Of a DNA stretch of 64,000 bases, positions 28,841 through 38,989 are shown in pieces. The notes under the pieces were generated by a model. The model saw only the letters and a program-made list of their open reading frames with translations. It made no database searches and was not told the DNA's origin. Source of the stretch: Mammaliicoccus sp. Dog046. GTDB taxonomy: Bacteria; Bacillota; Bacilli; Staphylococcales; Staphylococcaceae. A program made the position numbers and the translations under genes. Numbering within the stretch: position 1 is the stretch's first letter; every line of letters starts with the position of its first letter. The stretch covers positions 1,288,446 to 1,352,445 of the forward strand of contig NZ_CP120131.1 in NCBI RefSeq assembly GCF_034039665.1. Reading direction: 5' to 3'.

Positions 28841-29629
28841 ATGCATCGCGGAAAAGGGATGAAATTTGTTGGTGACTCAAGAATTAAGTCATACGACAAA
28901 CCAAAGTTAAATAGAGACTATTCAGAATTTCCAGGTCGTACAGAAAGTTTCTGGCCTGACTTTCTATTGAAAGAATGGATGACAGGTGCGGTATTCTTAA
29001 TCGCATATTTATGTTTAACAGTTGCGCATCCATCGCCACTAGAACGTGTGGCAGATCCATCTGATACAGGTTATACACCTTTACCAGACTGGTATTTCTT
29101 ATTCTTATACCAAATTCTTAAATATTCATTTGCATCAGGTCCTTATAATACATTCGGAGCAATTATCTTACCAGGTATCGCTTTTGGAGCTTTATTACTT
29201 GCACCTTGGTTAGATCGTGGTCCAGAACGTAAATGGACAAAGAGACCTTTCGCTTCTGGCTTTATGCTAATCGCGATTGCAATTTTATTCTATACAACTT
29301 GGGAATCTAGTTACTATCATGACTGGAAACAACAAGCGAAACAAGGTGAAATTGTTTTCTCTAACTTAGATAAATCTGATCCTGTTTATACAGACATCAT
29401 CAAGTCAAACTGTACAAGTTGTCATGGTGGAGAATTAACAGGTGGACAAGGGCCAAATTTAGTAGAGTCTAAATTACCTAAAGAGGGTGTTCAAGGATTT
29501 GTTGAAAAGGGTGCAGGAAAAATGCCATCCTTTAAAGATACACTATCTAAGGATGAAATCGACAAAGTATCTAAATACGTTGCTGATTTACACGAAACAG
29601 ATGCAAACGGTAAAGAATTAAAAAAATAA
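28841..29629 (+). CDS. qcrC: Menaquinol:cytochrome c reductase, fused subunit IV/cytochrome c (QcrC)
   Basis: QcrC fuses a subunit-IV-like membrane part (residues 1-165) to a c-type cytochrome domain. The start MHRGKGMKFVGDSR is nearly the same as in B. subtilis. The haem motif CTSCH lies near residue 190 and the axial methionine in KMPSF near residue 228. This is direct evidence for c-type cytochrome assembly, needing the ResABC proteins at the start of the window. An earlier out-of-frame ATG at 28834 is not used. The gene ends at a terminator. Confidence 0.97.
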   Translation: MHRGKGMKFVGDSRIKSYDKPKLNRDYSEFPGRTESFWPDFLLKEWMTGAVFLIAYLCLTVAHPSPLERVADPSDTGYTPLPDWYFLFLYQILKYSFASGPYNTFGAIILPGIAFGALLLAPWLDRGPERKWTKRPFASGFMLIAIAILFYTTWESSYYHDWKQQAKQGEIVFSNLDKSDPVYTDIIKSNCTSCHGGELTGGQGPNLVESKLPKEGVQGFVEKGAGKMPSFKDTLSKDEIDKVSKYVADLHETDANGKELKK

Positions 29630-29640
29630 TAAATGAATGA

Positions 29641-29673
29641 TAGACTGGGACGCATTCCCAGTCTATTTTTTTG
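29641..29673 (+). terminator. Terminator of qcrABC
   Basis: TAGACTGGGA pairs with TCCCAGTCTA, followed by TTTTTTT. Confidence 0.9.
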
Positions 29674-29686
29674 AAGGAGACTTATC

Positions 29687-30280
29687 ATGGTATTTTGGAG
29701 TTATTTTATGCGTCAGAAGCCTATATTAATTACGTTGTTTATCGCTAATTTATTAGGAACGATATATGGCTATATTTGGTACGGCTCACAATTAGCTGAA
29801 AGTAAGTGGTACTTCTGGCCATTTATACCAGATAGTCCAACAGCTACTTTCTTTTTAATAATAGCAATTGCAGCTATATATTTTAAAAAGCATTTAGGAT
29901 TATTCGAATGTTTAGCTTTTATTACACTAATCAAATACGGTGTTTGGGCAGTATTTATGAACACGTTCGTAATGATTCACTATGAACAACTCGTACCTAT
30001 GGCGATTATGCTAATGACTTCACATGGAATAATGGCCATTCAAGCGATAATGTTCTATCCATTATTTAAAATCAAGCCTTGGCACATCATTGTTACGATG
30101 ATTTGGGTATTCCATAATGATGTCATTGATTATGTATATCATCAATATCCTGTTTATAGCATGCTCAGTCAATATGAATCGCATATTGGTTACTTTGCAT
30201 TTTGGCTTAGTATTATTTCTTTCCTATTACTGATATATTTACAAAAAACCATCAAATCGCATTCAAATTATTTGACGTAA
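29687..30280 (+). CDS. Membrane protein YpjA-like (DUF1405)
   Basis: This 197-residue integral membrane protein has about six hydrophobic helices. It begins with a helix containing LFIANLLGTIYGYIWYG and contains HGIMAIQAIMFYP. It occupies the position of B. subtilis ypjA, immediately after qcrC, which suggests a link to respiration, but no function is established. The ribosome site GAAGGAGA stands inside the tail of the qcr terminator, so this gene may be reached by read-through. Confidence 0.8.
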   Translation: MVFWSYFMRQKPILITLFIANLLGTIYGYIWYGSQLAESKWYFWPFIPDSPTATFFLIIAIAAIYFKKHLGLFECLAFITLIKYGVWAVFMNTFVMIHYEQLVPMAIMLMTSHGIMAIQAIMFYPLFKIKPWHIIVTMIWVFHNDVIDYVYHQYPVYSMLSQYESHIGYFAFWLSIISFLLLIYLQKTIKSHSNYLT

Positions 30281-30333
30281 TGGTTGTCACTACGTAATAT
30301 TATAAATATCAGGGATATAAAGGAGGAAGTAAT

Positions 30334-31023
30334 TTGTTTTCATACATCATATATTTTATTATCATTATGATTGTCCCTATGTACTTCCAATTTAGAGTAA
30401 AATCAACTTACAATAAATACTCAAGAGTACGCTCAACAAGTGGGAAGACGGGTAAACAAGTAGCTGAAGAAATTTTAGCGGCAAATGGCATTCATGATGT
30501 AGAAGTATTACAGGGAGAAGGGTTTTTAACTGACCATTTCGATCCATCTAAAAAGCGTGTTGTACTATCACCAGCAAACTATTCACAACCAAGTGTAGCC
30601 GGGACAGCAATTGCAGCACATGAAGTTGGACATGCAATTCAACATGCACATGGTTATGGTTTCTTAAAATTCCGTACTGTATTGTTACCATTAGCTAATA
30701 TTGGTAGTTCATTATCATATATCATCATTTTAGCTGGTATCGTATTAACAGCATTAAGTAATACTTTTGGTACTACACTATTATGGGTTGGTATTGTATT
30801 TATGTCATTCGCAGTATTATTCTCAATCATAACATTACCTGTTGAATTCGATGCAAGTAAACGGGCAATGCGACAAATAGAGAAGTTGAATATCGTAAAT
30901 CAACAAGAATATAGACATGCTAAGAAAGTTTTATCAGCAGCTGCGATGACGTATGTTGCAGCAACTGCAGTAGCAGTAGCAGAACTACTTAGATTTATAT
31001 TAATTGCACGTAGTGGTGATTAA
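30334..31023 (+). CDS. Membrane-bound zinc metallopeptidase (YugP-like)
   Basis: This 229-residue protein has an N-terminal membrane helix, the zinc motif HEVGH (in AIAAHEVGHAIQHA, residues about 94-107) and then two to three hydrophobic helices. The second zinc-site region is likely the VEFDAS segment near residue 170. It fits the YugP family of predicted membrane peptidases; substrates are unknown. The start is a TTG six bases after AAAGGAGGA. It ends at a strong terminator. Confidence 0.87.
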   Translation: MFSYIIYFIIIMIVPMYFQFRVKSTYNKYSRVRSTSGKTGKQVAEEILAANGIHDVEVLQGEGFLTDHFDPSKKRVVLSPANYSQPSVAGTAIAAHEVGHAIQHAHGYGFLKFRTVLLPLANIGSSLSYIIILAGIVLTALSNTFGTTLLWVGIVFMSFAVLFSIITLPVEFDASKRAMRQIEKLNIVNQQEYRHAKKVLSAAAMTYVAATAVAVAELLRFILIARSGD

Positions 31024-31028
31024 TACTG

Positions 31029-31070
31029 ATAGAGGTTGGGTATATATACCCGGCCTCTATTTTTCTTTTT
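31029..31070 (+). terminator. Terminator of the zinc peptidase gene
   Basis: ATAGAGG-TTGGGTATA pairs with TATACCC-GGCCTCTAT, followed by TTTTCTTTTT. Confidence 0.85.
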
Positions 31071-31123
31071 AAGGAATAATATAATAGGAAAGTAATCATA
31101 CATATACAAGTAAGTTGATAAGA

Positions 31124-31153
31124 TTGTCTTTATATCCACGAATCATATATAAT
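31124..31153 (+). promoter_or_regulatory. Sigma-A promoter for mazG-bshA-cca-birA-dinG
   Basis: TTGTCT (31124-31129) and a perfect TATAAT (31148-31153) are spaced 18 bases apart, about 58 bases upstream of the first start codon of a tightly packed five-gene run. Confidence 0.65.
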
Positions 31154-31210
31154 TTTAGTATATGTGATTTAATATTACTGTAGATTAAATGCAAATGAGG
31201 AGGTAAATAT

Positions 31211-31525
31211 ATGGATATGCAAGAAATGCAAAAGGAAGTAGACGCATATATTTCTCAATTTAAAACGGGATACTTTTCACCTTTAGCTAACTTAGCTAGA
31301 CTCACTGAAGAAGTTGGAGAACTAGCGAGAGAAATAAACCATTATCATGGTGAAAAGAAAAAGAAATCTACTGAAGAAGAAAATACAATTGAAGCTGAAC
31401 TAGGTGATAATTTATTCGTATTAATTTGTTTAGCAAATTCATTAAATATAGATTTAAATCAAAGTTTTGAACAATCAATGAATAAATTTAACGTACGTGA
31501 TAAAGATAGATTTGAACGTAACTAA
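31211..31525 (+). CDS. MazG-like nucleotide pyrophosphohydrolase (YpjD-like)
   Basis: This 104-residue all-alpha protein has the metal-binding acidic motifs EEVGELAREI and EAELGDNLFVLI typical of MazG-type NTP pyrophosphohydrolases. The substrate is not known. Position before bshA corresponds to B. subtilis ypjD. The ATG follows GAGGAGG with normal spacing. It begins an operon ending with dinG. Confidence 0.88.
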   Translation: MDMQEMQKEVDAYISQFKTGYFSPLANLARLTEEVGELAREINHYHGEKKKKSTEEENTIEAELGDNLFVLICLANSLNIDLNQSFEQSMNKFNVRDKDRFERN

Positions 31526-31545
31526 AAACATTATGGAGGAATAGT

Positions 31546-32667
31546 ATGAAAATCGGTATCACTTGTTATCCATCAATGGGTGGATCAGGTATAGTGGCAA
31601 CAGAATTAGGTCTTGAAATGGCTAAAAGAGGACATGAAGTTCACTTTATCACTTCCAATATGCCATTTAGAATGAGGGAACATGTGCCAAATGTAACGTT
31701 CCATCAAGTTGATGTAAATCAATACTCAGTCTTCCAATACCCACCATATGACATTACATTAAGTGCTAAGATTGCTGACATCATAAACGATTATGATTTA
31801 GAAATTCTACATATGCATTATGCCGTACCACATGCAATATGTGGCATTTTAGCAAAACAAATTTCAGGTAAAGATGTTAAAATCATGACAACATTACATG
31901 GTACGGATATTACTGTATTAGGATATGACACATCTTTACAAAGTGCGATACGATTCGGTATTGAAAATAGTGATGTTGTCACAAGTGTGAGTAATAGTTT
32001 AAAAAAAGAAACTTATGAAATCATTAATCCGGATAAAGAAATTAAAACAATTTATAATTTTGTACAAGAAGCCAACTTTCCACAAGCTTATAACACATCT
32101 TTAAGAGCGAGCTATGGAATAGAAGAAGATGAGAAGGTCGTTACATTCGTATCTAACTTTAGAAAAGTAAAACGTGTTCATGATGTAGTAGATACATTTT
32201 ATAAGTTAAATCAATCAGTGAAATCCAAATTACTGTTAATCGGTGATGGACCTGAATTACAAACGGCAAAAGAACAAATTAAACAATTAAAGATTGAAGA
32301 TCAAGTACTATTCTTAGGTAAACAAGATGAAGTAAATATCTTTTATCAAATGTCAGACTTAACATTACTATTGAGTGAAAAAGAAAGTTTCGGTTTAGTT
32401 TTACTTGAAGCTATGCTAACAGGTGTCGTTCCAATTGGCAGTACTGCAGGCGGTATTAAAGAAGTAATTAAAGACGGGATTACAGGTTATACAGTAGACG
32501 TAGGAGATGTTGATACTGCTAGCAAACGCGCAATTGAGTTATTAACTAATAATGAACTGTATCAAAAAATGCAAAAAGCAATGATTGAAGATGTAAACAA
32601 ACGTTTCGCTTCGAAAGTCATTGCAGATCAATATGAAAATTGTTACAAAGAGATGTTAGGAGAATAA
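31546..32667 (+). CDS. bshA: N-acetyl-alpha-D-glucosaminyl L-malate synthase BshA
   Basis: BshA is a GT4-family glycosyltransferase that joins UDP-GlcNAc to L-malate, the first step of bacillithiol synthesis. Characteristic parts are the N-terminal GITCYPSMGGSGIVATELG, LHMHYAVPHA, and the donor-site ESFGLVLLEAM with the preceding LLLSEKE. Length is 373 residues. With ypdA at 12 kb it shows that the organism uses bacillithiol. The ATG follows TGGAGGA, 20 bases after the MazG-like gene. Confidence 0.95.
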   Translation: MKIGITCYPSMGGSGIVATELGLEMAKRGHEVHFITSNMPFRMREHVPNVTFHQVDVNQYSVFQYPPYDITLSAKIADIINDYDLEILHMHYAVPHAICGILAKQISGKDVKIMTTLHGTDITVLGYDTSLQSAIRFGIENSDVVTSVSNSLKKETYEIINPDKEIKTIYNFVQEANFPQAYNTSLRASYGIEEDEKVVTFVSNFRKVKRVHDVVDTFYKLNQSVKSKLLLIGDGPELQTAKEQIKQLKIEDQVLFLGKQDEVNIFYQMSDLTLLLSEKESFGLVLLEAMLTGVVPIGSTAGGIKEVIKDGITGYTVDVGDVDTASKRAIELLTNNELYQKMQKAMIEDVNKRFASKVIADQYENCYKEMLGE

Positions 32668-32668
32668 T

Positions 32669-33874
32669 ATGTGTGAAAATCAACATTTCGAAACATCGAT
32701 GTGGGTCATTGACCAACTTGTAAATCATGGACACGAAGCTTATTTTGTAGGTGGGTCAGTGAGAGATTATTTAATGAAAAAATCAATTTCTGATGTAGAT
32801 ATTACTACAAATGCATTACCTGAGGAAGTTGAAAAAATCTTCGATCGAACGTTACCGATTGGAAAAGAACATGGCACAATCATAGTGCTTGGAAATGACG
32901 AACAATTTGAAGTGACAACTTTTAGAAAAGATGGAGATTACGTTGATCATAGACGACCTACTTCAGTCCAATTTGTCACTGAATTATATGAAGATTTAGC
33001 GAGAAGAGATTTTACGATGAATGCAATTGCTATGGATAGCGCGTATCAATTACATGATTATTTTAAAGGTTATGAAGATATTAAAAATCAAATCATAAGA
33101 GCTGTAGGTACGCCGCTAGACCGCATGGAAGAAGATGCCTTAAGAATTATGAGAGGTGTTCGCTTTCAATCTCAAACAGGTTTTGCCATTGAGGACGAAA
33201 CGGAAGATGCAATGAAACAAACAGCATATTTATTAGATAAAATCGCTATCGAAAGAATCATCGTTGAGTTAAAAAAATTGGTAACAGGTGCAAATATAGA
33301 GAAATCTATGGCAACTACAACACAATTATCATTATTCCAATACATTCCGTTCTTTAACAAACTTGATCAATCAACCATTTTTATACCAAAAGGCTTTGAC
33401 TTTGAAATTTGGATTGCTACTTTATGCTTTATAAATGAAGTAGATAGTACACAGTTAAGTGCTATGAAACTAAGTAATCAGGAAAAAAGAAATATAAATG
33501 AATATATACAACTATTTAAAATATTTAAATTCGAACCATTAACAAAAGAACATTTAACGGTTATTATTTATACTTTTGGAGCGTTAAAAGTAAAAACGAT
33601 TATGGCATTTATACAACAATATGAAAATAATCTTCACATTCAATATCAACCAATTATTATGAATCCTATTTTAGTCAATGAAATATATGATAAACTACCT
33701 ATATATCACAATTCAGAACTTAATTTGAATGGTCAAATATTAATGTCAACATTCCAAAAAAATGGTGGACCATGGATTAAAGATATTTTGAATAAATTGG
33801 AACGTGCAGTTATTTTACGCAAAGTGAATAACACACAAGATGATTTAATAGAATGGGTGCAAAAAAATGTCTAA
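32669..33874 (+). CDS. cca: CCA-adding enzyme (tRNA nucleotidyltransferase)
   Basis: This enzyme builds or repairs the 3' CCA end of tRNAs without a template. The class II nucleotidyltransferase head carries GGSVRDYLM and the metal-binding DVDITTNA (residues about 27-50), the RRDFTMNA motif, and EEDALRIMRGVRF. The remainder is helical. Length is 401 residues. It starts one base after the bshA stop region and overlaps birA by eight bases. Confidence 0.95.
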   Translation: MCENQHFETSMWVIDQLVNHGHEAYFVGGSVRDYLMKKSISDVDITTNALPEEVEKIFDRTLPIGKEHGTIIVLGNDEQFEVTTFRKDGDYVDHRRPTSVQFVTELYEDLARRDFTMNAIAMDSAYQLHDYFKGYEDIKNQIIRAVGTPLDRMEEDALRIMRGVRFQSQTGFAIEDETEDAMKQTAYLLDKIAIERIIVELKKLVTGANIEKSMATTTQLSLFQYIPFFNKLDQSTIFIPKGFDFEIWIATLCFINEVDSTQLSAMKLSNQEKRNINEYIQLFKIFKFEPLTKEHLTVIIYTFGALKVKTIMAFIQQYENNLHIQYQPIIMNPILVNEIYDKLPIYHNSELNLNGQILMSTFQKNGGPWIKDILNKLERAVILRKVNNTQDDLIEWVQKNV

Positions 33875-34835
33875 GTATAAACAAAAAATTATAAAGTATT
33901 TATATAAGCAAGATGCATATTTATCAGGACAACACATTGCTGAAACGTTAAATTGTTCACGAGTAACAGTTAAAAAAGTCATTGATCAATTAAGAAGTGA
34001 TGGCTTTAAAATTGATTCACAATCAAATAAAGGTTATAAGATCGTACAAATACCTCCTGAGTGGCAAGAGGATATCGTTAACATCGAGTTAAATGATTGT
34101 AAAATATTAAATCGAGCCATTGTACAAACTCAAGTTGATTCAACACAATTGCTTGCGAAGTCTCAAATCACACATGATGATGGGTCATTCATCGTATTAA
34201 GTGATGAGCAAACAAAAGGTAGAGGACGATTCAATCGCGAATGGTCATCTTTAAAAAGTAAAGGTTTATGGATGTCTGTTGTATTAAGACCAAATATTCC
34301 TATCCATAGAATGTCAACGTTCAATCTATTTATCAGTTTAGCAATCCAGCAAGTTATTGAAGACAATTATGCCATCAAGAGCCAAATCAAATGGCCGAAC
34401 GATATATATATTGGTAATAAAAAAGTTTGCGGATTCCTAACTGAAATGATAGCTGATACTGATGGCGTCAATGCAATTATTTGTGGCATCGGCATCAACT
34501 TAAACCAAACACAAGATGAATTTAATCAAGTGAACCAAGATCGTGCAACAAGTATCAATATCGCTCATGGTTCAACTATAAATCCTTATACATTTTTAAA
34601 ACATTTAATACATGCAATCGAAGAAAGATACAATCAATTTCTAAATATGCCATTTAGTGAAATCAAAGCATTATATAAAGAAAAAAGTATGATTTGGGAT
34701 AAAACACTCACTTATACTGAAGGTCAAAAACAAATAAAAGGTAAGGCAATTGATATTCAGGATAATGGATTTTTAACGGTGATATCTGAAGATGGTGAAT
34801 TACATCAATTTATGAGTGCAGATATAGAAATATAG
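33867..34835 (+). CDS. birA: Bifunctional biotin-protein ligase and repressor BirA
   Basis: BirA attaches biotin to carboxylase subunits and, with its N-terminal winged helix, represses biotin genes. The helix-turn-helix covers residues about 12-50 (GQHIAETLNCSRVTVKKVI). The ligase domain has DEQTKGRGRFNREW (biotin/ATP loop), KWPNDIYI and GIGINLNQT. A C-terminal SH3-like segment follows. Length is 322 residues. The start overlaps the end of cca. Confidence 0.95.
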   Translation: MSKYKQKIIKYLYKQDAYLSGQHIAETLNCSRVTVKKVIDQLRSDGFKIDSQSNKGYKIVQIPPEWQEDIVNIELNDCKILNRAIVQTQVDSTQLLAKSQITHDDGSFIVLSDEQTKGRGRFNREWSSLKSKGLWMSVVLRPNIPIHRMSTFNLFISLAIQQVIEDNYAIKSQIKWPNDIYIGNKKVCGFLTEMIADTDGVNAIICGIGINLNQTQDEFNQVNQDRATSINIAHGSTINPYTFLKHLIHAIEERYNQFLNMPFSEIKALYKEKSMIWDKTLTYTEGQKQIKGKAIDIQDNGFLTVISEDGELHQFMSADIEI

Positions 34836-34845
34836 GAGAGATAAT

Positions 34846-37539
34846 ATGGCGCAACGATATGCAGTTGTCGATTTAGAAACAACGGGAAACCAAATACAAT
34901 ATGATGAAATCATCCAAATTGGAATTACATTTATAGAAGACAATCAGATAGTTGATACTTACCATACATATGTAAAAACCGATTTAGAAATTCCATCTTT
35001 CATTCAAGCATTAACAAATATAAATGAACACGATTTGCAAGGGGCGCCGTATTTTGAAGAAATTAGCGAATCTTTATTTATGATGTTAAAAGACTGTGTG
35101 TTCGTAGCACATAATGTTTTGTTTGACTTGAATTTTTTAACTTCTCATTTTGAAAACTCAAATCTTACATTTAAGCCAAAATTAACTATTGATACGATGG
35201 AATTATTTAAAATTGCATTCCCGAACGAAGAGAGCTATCAATTAAGCGAACTTAGCCAGTCATTAGAAGTTGATTTAAATCAAGCACATAGTGCAGATGA
35301 AGATGCCAGAGCAACAGCACTACTATTTATAAAAGCAATTCAAAAGATAGCACAATTACCTATTGATACGATTAAACAATTGTATTACTTATCTAAATCA
35401 TTAAAGTATGATTTGAAAGATATTTTGTTTGAAATTGTTAGAGGGAATCAAGGACAACAATTACCATCAAGTAAAATTAAAAAGTATCAAAATATTAATT
35501 ACTTAAAACAAACACCTATTAGAAAATCGAGTGATCGAGAAACCATTTCTATAGATGAAGCATATGAGCGAATTCTAAAGACATATCATTTTGATTATCG
35601 AAAAGAACAATATCAACTTGTACAACAATTATTCGATTCATTATTACATAATGAGAATGCATTGATTGAAGCACCATTAGGAAGCGGTAAATCAATGAGT
35701 TTCGTCTTGGCTGCTTTACTTTATTATTTAGAAACTGGTGAACACATTCTCGTTTCTACACATACAAAACTACTGCAAAATCAGCTTTTAGAACAAGAAT
35801 TTAACAAGGTGTTAAATGCACTAGATTTAGATTTAAAAGCAATGATTATTAAAAGTAAAGATCATTATATCTCATTAGGACTTATACTGAATATTCTTCA
35901 AGATGACACCGATAATTACGAAGCAACCATTTTAAAAATGCAATTATTAGTTTGGATATTGGAAACTGAGACAGGTGATATCGAAGAGTTACATTTAAAA
36001 GGTGGACAACAGGTCTTCTTTGAACAGAAACGAACAACGTATGTTCCTTTCAAAAATGATATACACTATTATCAATTTGTTAAAGAAAGCGCACAAAGTG
36101 TAGAAATAGGTATAACGAACCACGCCCATTTACTGCAACATAGTACGGAAGACACTGTTTATCAATTATTCAAGCACATCATAGTAGATGAAGCACATCG
36201 CATACAAGACTATGCGCTAAATCAAGTAACGGATGTATTGAGTTACCAGCATATTAAATATCATCTTGGATTACTTGGTAAAAATGAACAAGAAAAGTTA
36301 TTTAAACGACTTGATAAATTAGAAAATAAACGTGTTATCGAACAATATCCTATACAACCAATTGATATTTATCAGTTAAAAAGAGATATTGAATCACTAC
36401 ATGAACAAAACGAATTATTATTTGATGACCTCATGCTTCAAATTAATAAAAAACATCAATCACAAACGATGGATGAAAACCAAATTCATTATTTTTATGA
36501 TATTGATACTACTGAAATTTCTGAGTTATTCAAACAACAAATCAGTACTATTAATCAGATTTTAGCACGTTTTAAATCATATACACACGCACATGTAAAA
36601 GCATTTAAAAAAGAACTCATTTATATTTATCATCAATATACGAAAATTTATAATGTCATTAAAAATGGCGAACTACCTTATGTTTCAATTAAAAAATTGT
36701 CTCAAAAATCTACACTTTCAATTTATGTTAAAAAAGCAGAAGTGAAAGATTTATTGAATCAAGTATTTATTGAACAGTTTAATAGCAATATCTTCATTTC
36801 TGGAACGTTGACAGTGAATGAATCATTTAAATCATTTAAGTCCATGTTTCCAGAAGACATTGATTTTAAAACCTATTATTTAAATGAAATATATGATTTG
36901 AAGAATCAAGCTACATGTTTTGTCCCTAAACAAATGCCTGATTTCAATTATCAAAATACGGATGACTACATTGAAACAATCATTCATTATTTATCAACAT
37001 TCGTAAGTGAAACGAATCAAAAATGTTTAGTGTTATTCACTAACTATTCAATGCTATATCAAGCTTATCAATACATGGAAGAACTTGAAGTATTCAATGA
37101 TTACGTCGTATTAATGCAACAACAACATTCACATATTTATAAACTCGTACAACAATTCAATCAATTCGATAAGACGATTCTTCTAGGAACTTTATCTTTC
37201 TTCGAAGGATTTGATTATCAATCAGCAGGTATAAAATGTGTCATGATGACAAAGTTACCATTTATACATCAAGATGATCCAAGGTACCATTTAATGAAAG
37301 ATGAGTTTGATAATCCATTTAAAGATTTTGTATTACCTGATGCAGTAACTAAATTCAGACAAGGTATTGGTAGACTCATTAGAAATAAAAATGACTTAGG
37401 ACTACTTGTGTGCTTTGATCGAAGAATTTTAGATAGTCATTATAGTCGATTTTTCATTAATGCTTTAGGTGAAATTCCAGTTCTTGAAGGAGATATAACT
37501 GAATTTCAAGATAAACTAAGAAATTATCCAAACAGATAG
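34846..37539 (+). CDS. dinG: DinG-family helicase with N-terminal DEDD exonuclease
   Basis: This 897-residue protein combines an epsilon-like 3'-5' exonuclease (DLETTG, HNVLFDLNFL, HSADEDARAT, residues about 8-165) with a superfamily 2 helicase. Helicase motif I is APLGSGKS, motif II is VDEAH, and motif VI is RQGIGRLIR. Cysteines expected for an Fe-S cluster, as in E. coli DinG, are not seen between motifs I and II, matching the Gram-positive form, in which exonuclease activity has been reported. The ATG follows AGGAGAG. It ends the operon begun by the MazG-like gene. Confidence 0.93.
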   Translation: MAQRYAVVDLETTGNQIQYDEIIQIGITFIEDNQIVDTYHTYVKTDLEIPSFIQALTNINEHDLQGAPYFEEISESLFMMLKDCVFVAHNVLFDLNFLTSHFENSNLTFKPKLTIDTMELFKIAFPNEESYQLSELSQSLEVDLNQAHSADEDARATALLFIKAIQKIAQLPIDTIKQLYYLSKSLKYDLKDILFEIVRGNQGQQLPSSKIKKYQNINYLKQTPIRKSSDRETISIDEAYERILKTYHFDYRKEQYQLVQQLFDSLLHNENALIEAPLGSGKSMSFVLAALLYYLETGEHILVSTHTKLLQNQLLEQEFNKVLNALDLDLKAMIIKSKDHYISLGLILNILQDDTDNYEATILKMQLLVWILETETGDIEELHLKGGQQVFFEQKRTTYVPFKNDIHYYQFVKESAQSVEIGITNHAHLLQHSTEDTVYQLFKHIIVDEAHRIQDYALNQVTDVLSYQHIKYHLGLLGKNEQEKLFKRLDKLENKRVIEQYPIQPIDIYQLKRDIESLHEQNELLFDDLMLQINKKHQSQTMDENQIHYFYDIDTTEISELFKQQISTINQILARFKSYTHAHVKAFKKELIYIYHQYTKIYNVIKNGELPYVSIKKLSQKSTLSIYVKKAEVKDLLNQVFIEQFNSNIFISGTLTVNESFKSFKSMFPEDIDFKTYYLNEIYDLKNQATCFVPKQMPDFNYQNTDDYIETIIHYLSTFVSETNQKCLVLFTNYSMLYQAYQYMEELEVFNDYVVLMQQQHSHIYKLVQQFNQFDKTILLGTLSFFEGFDYQSAGIKCVMMTKLPFIHQDDPRYHLMKDEFDNPFKDFVLPDAVTKFRQGIGRLIRNKNDLGLLVCFDRRILDSHYSRFFINALGEIPVLEGDITEFQDKLRNYPNR

Positions 37540-37601
37540 CAGATGAATGAATAATTTGATAAAATAACAGTAAGTAATTTATTTGAATAGGAGAAATAAT
37601 A

Positions 37602-38894
37602 ATGAATATAACGATTAAACAAGCTAAAGATTTCGTCAATCAAGAAGTGACAATCGGCGCTTGGATTGCTAATAAGCGATCAAGTGGGAAAATAGCATTT
37701 TTACAATTAAGAGATGGTACTGGATTTATGCAAGGTGTAGTAGTTAAAGCTGAAGTTTCTGAAGAAATGTTCAAACAAGCTAAATCTTTAACTCAAGAAA
37801 CATCAGTATTTGTTACGGGAACAATTACAGAAGATGATCGTTCAAGCTTCGGTTATGAAATGCAAGTCAATTCAGTTGAAGTGATTTCAGAATCACACGA
37901 TTATCCAATTACACCTAAGAACCACGGTACAGAATTCTTAATGGACCACAGACACTTATGGTTACGTTCTAAACGCCAACATTCAGTTATGAAAATTAGA
38001 AACGAAATCATTCGTGCAACTTACGAATTCTTTAACGACAATGGTTTCACAAAAATTGATCCACCAATTTTAACAGGAAGTGCACCAGAAGGTACAAGTG
38101 AGTTGTTCCATACAAAATACTTCGACGAAGATGCATTCTTATCACAAAGTGGACAATTATATATGGAAGCAGCAGCAATGGCTCACGGCCGTGTATTTAG
38201 TTTCGGACCAACATTCAGAGCTGAAAAATCTAAAACAAGAAGACATTTAATTGAATTTTGGATGATCGAACCTGAAATGGCGTTTATGAAACATGATCAA
38301 AGTTTAGAAGTTCAAGAAAATTATGTTCATCATATCGTTAAATCAGTATTAGAAAATTGCAAACTTGAATTAGAATTACTTGAAAGAGATACAAGTAAAT
38401 TAGAAGCAATTGCTACTCCATTCCCAAGAATCACTTATGATGATGCGATTGAATTTCTTCATAAAGAAGGATTTGACGATATCGTTTGGGGCGATGATTT
38501 TGGCGCGCCACATGAAACAGCGATTGCTAATCATTATGATAAACCAGTATTTATTATTAATTATCCAACAAAAATCAAACCATTCTACATGGAACCAAAT
38601 CCAGAAAATCCAGACACAGTTTTATGTGCAGATTTAATTGCTCCTGAAGGATACGGAGAAATCATCGGTGGTTCTGAAAGAATTAGCGATTTAGATTTAT
38701 TAAATGAAAGAATTATTGAACACGGCTTAGACCCAGAAGCTTATAGTTACTATACTGATCTACGTAAATATGGTAGTGTGCCACATAGTGGATTTGGTTT
38801 AGGACTAGAAAGAACTGTTGCATGGTTAAGTGGTGTAGAACACGTTAGAGAAACGTCACCATTCCCACGTTTACTTAACCGTTTATACCCATAA
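37602..38894 (+). CDS. asnS: Asparaginyl-tRNA synthetase
   Basis: AsnS charges tRNA-Asn. An N-terminal OB fold (residues about 15-100, [21 protein letters not shown]) is followed by the class II core. Motif 2 is [16 protein letters not shown] with [11 protein letters not shown], and motif 3 is [15 protein letters not shown]. Length is 430 residues. The ATG follows TAGGAGAAATA. The 62-base gap upstream is too short for a T-box leader. Order asnS-dnaD-nth is the Bacillus arrangement. Confidence 0.96.
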   Translation: MNITIKQAKDFVNQEVTIGAWIANKRSSGKIAFLQLRDGTGFMQGVVVKAEVSEEMFKQAKSLTQETSVFVTGTITEDDRSSFGYEMQVNSVEVISESHDYPITPKNHGTEFLMDHRHLWLRSKRQHSVMKIRNEIIRATYEFFNDNGFTKIDPPILTGSAPEGTSELFHTKYFDEDAFLSQSGQLYMEAAAMAHGRVFSFGPTFRAEKSKTRRHLIEFWMIEPEMAFMKHDQSLEVQENYVHHIVKSVLENCKLELELLERDTSKLEAIATPFPRITYDDAIEFLHKEGFDDIVWGDDFGAPHETAIANHYDKPVFIINYPTKIKPFYMEPNPENPDTVLCADLIAPEGYGEIIGGSERISDLDLLNERIIEHGLDPEAYSYYTDLRKYGSVPHSGFGLGLERTVAWLSGVEHVRETSPFPRLLNRLYP

Positions 38895-38903
38895 ATAGTA
38901 CGT

Positions 38904-38946
38904 ACGAGGCTGGGACAATTTAATGTCTCTGCCTCGTTATTTTATT
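38904..38946 (+). terminator. Terminator of asnS
   Basis: ACGAGGC and GGACA pair with TGTC and GCCTCGT around an AT loop, followed by TATTTTAT. Confidence 0.8.
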
Positions 38947-38989
38947 CGTCGAATCATTTTATAATCAATCGTAAAGTAGGTGAACTTGG

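Noticed and set aside
37540-37601. T-box leader for asnS
   Set aside because: The gap is only 62 bases and contains no T-box sequence or terminator.
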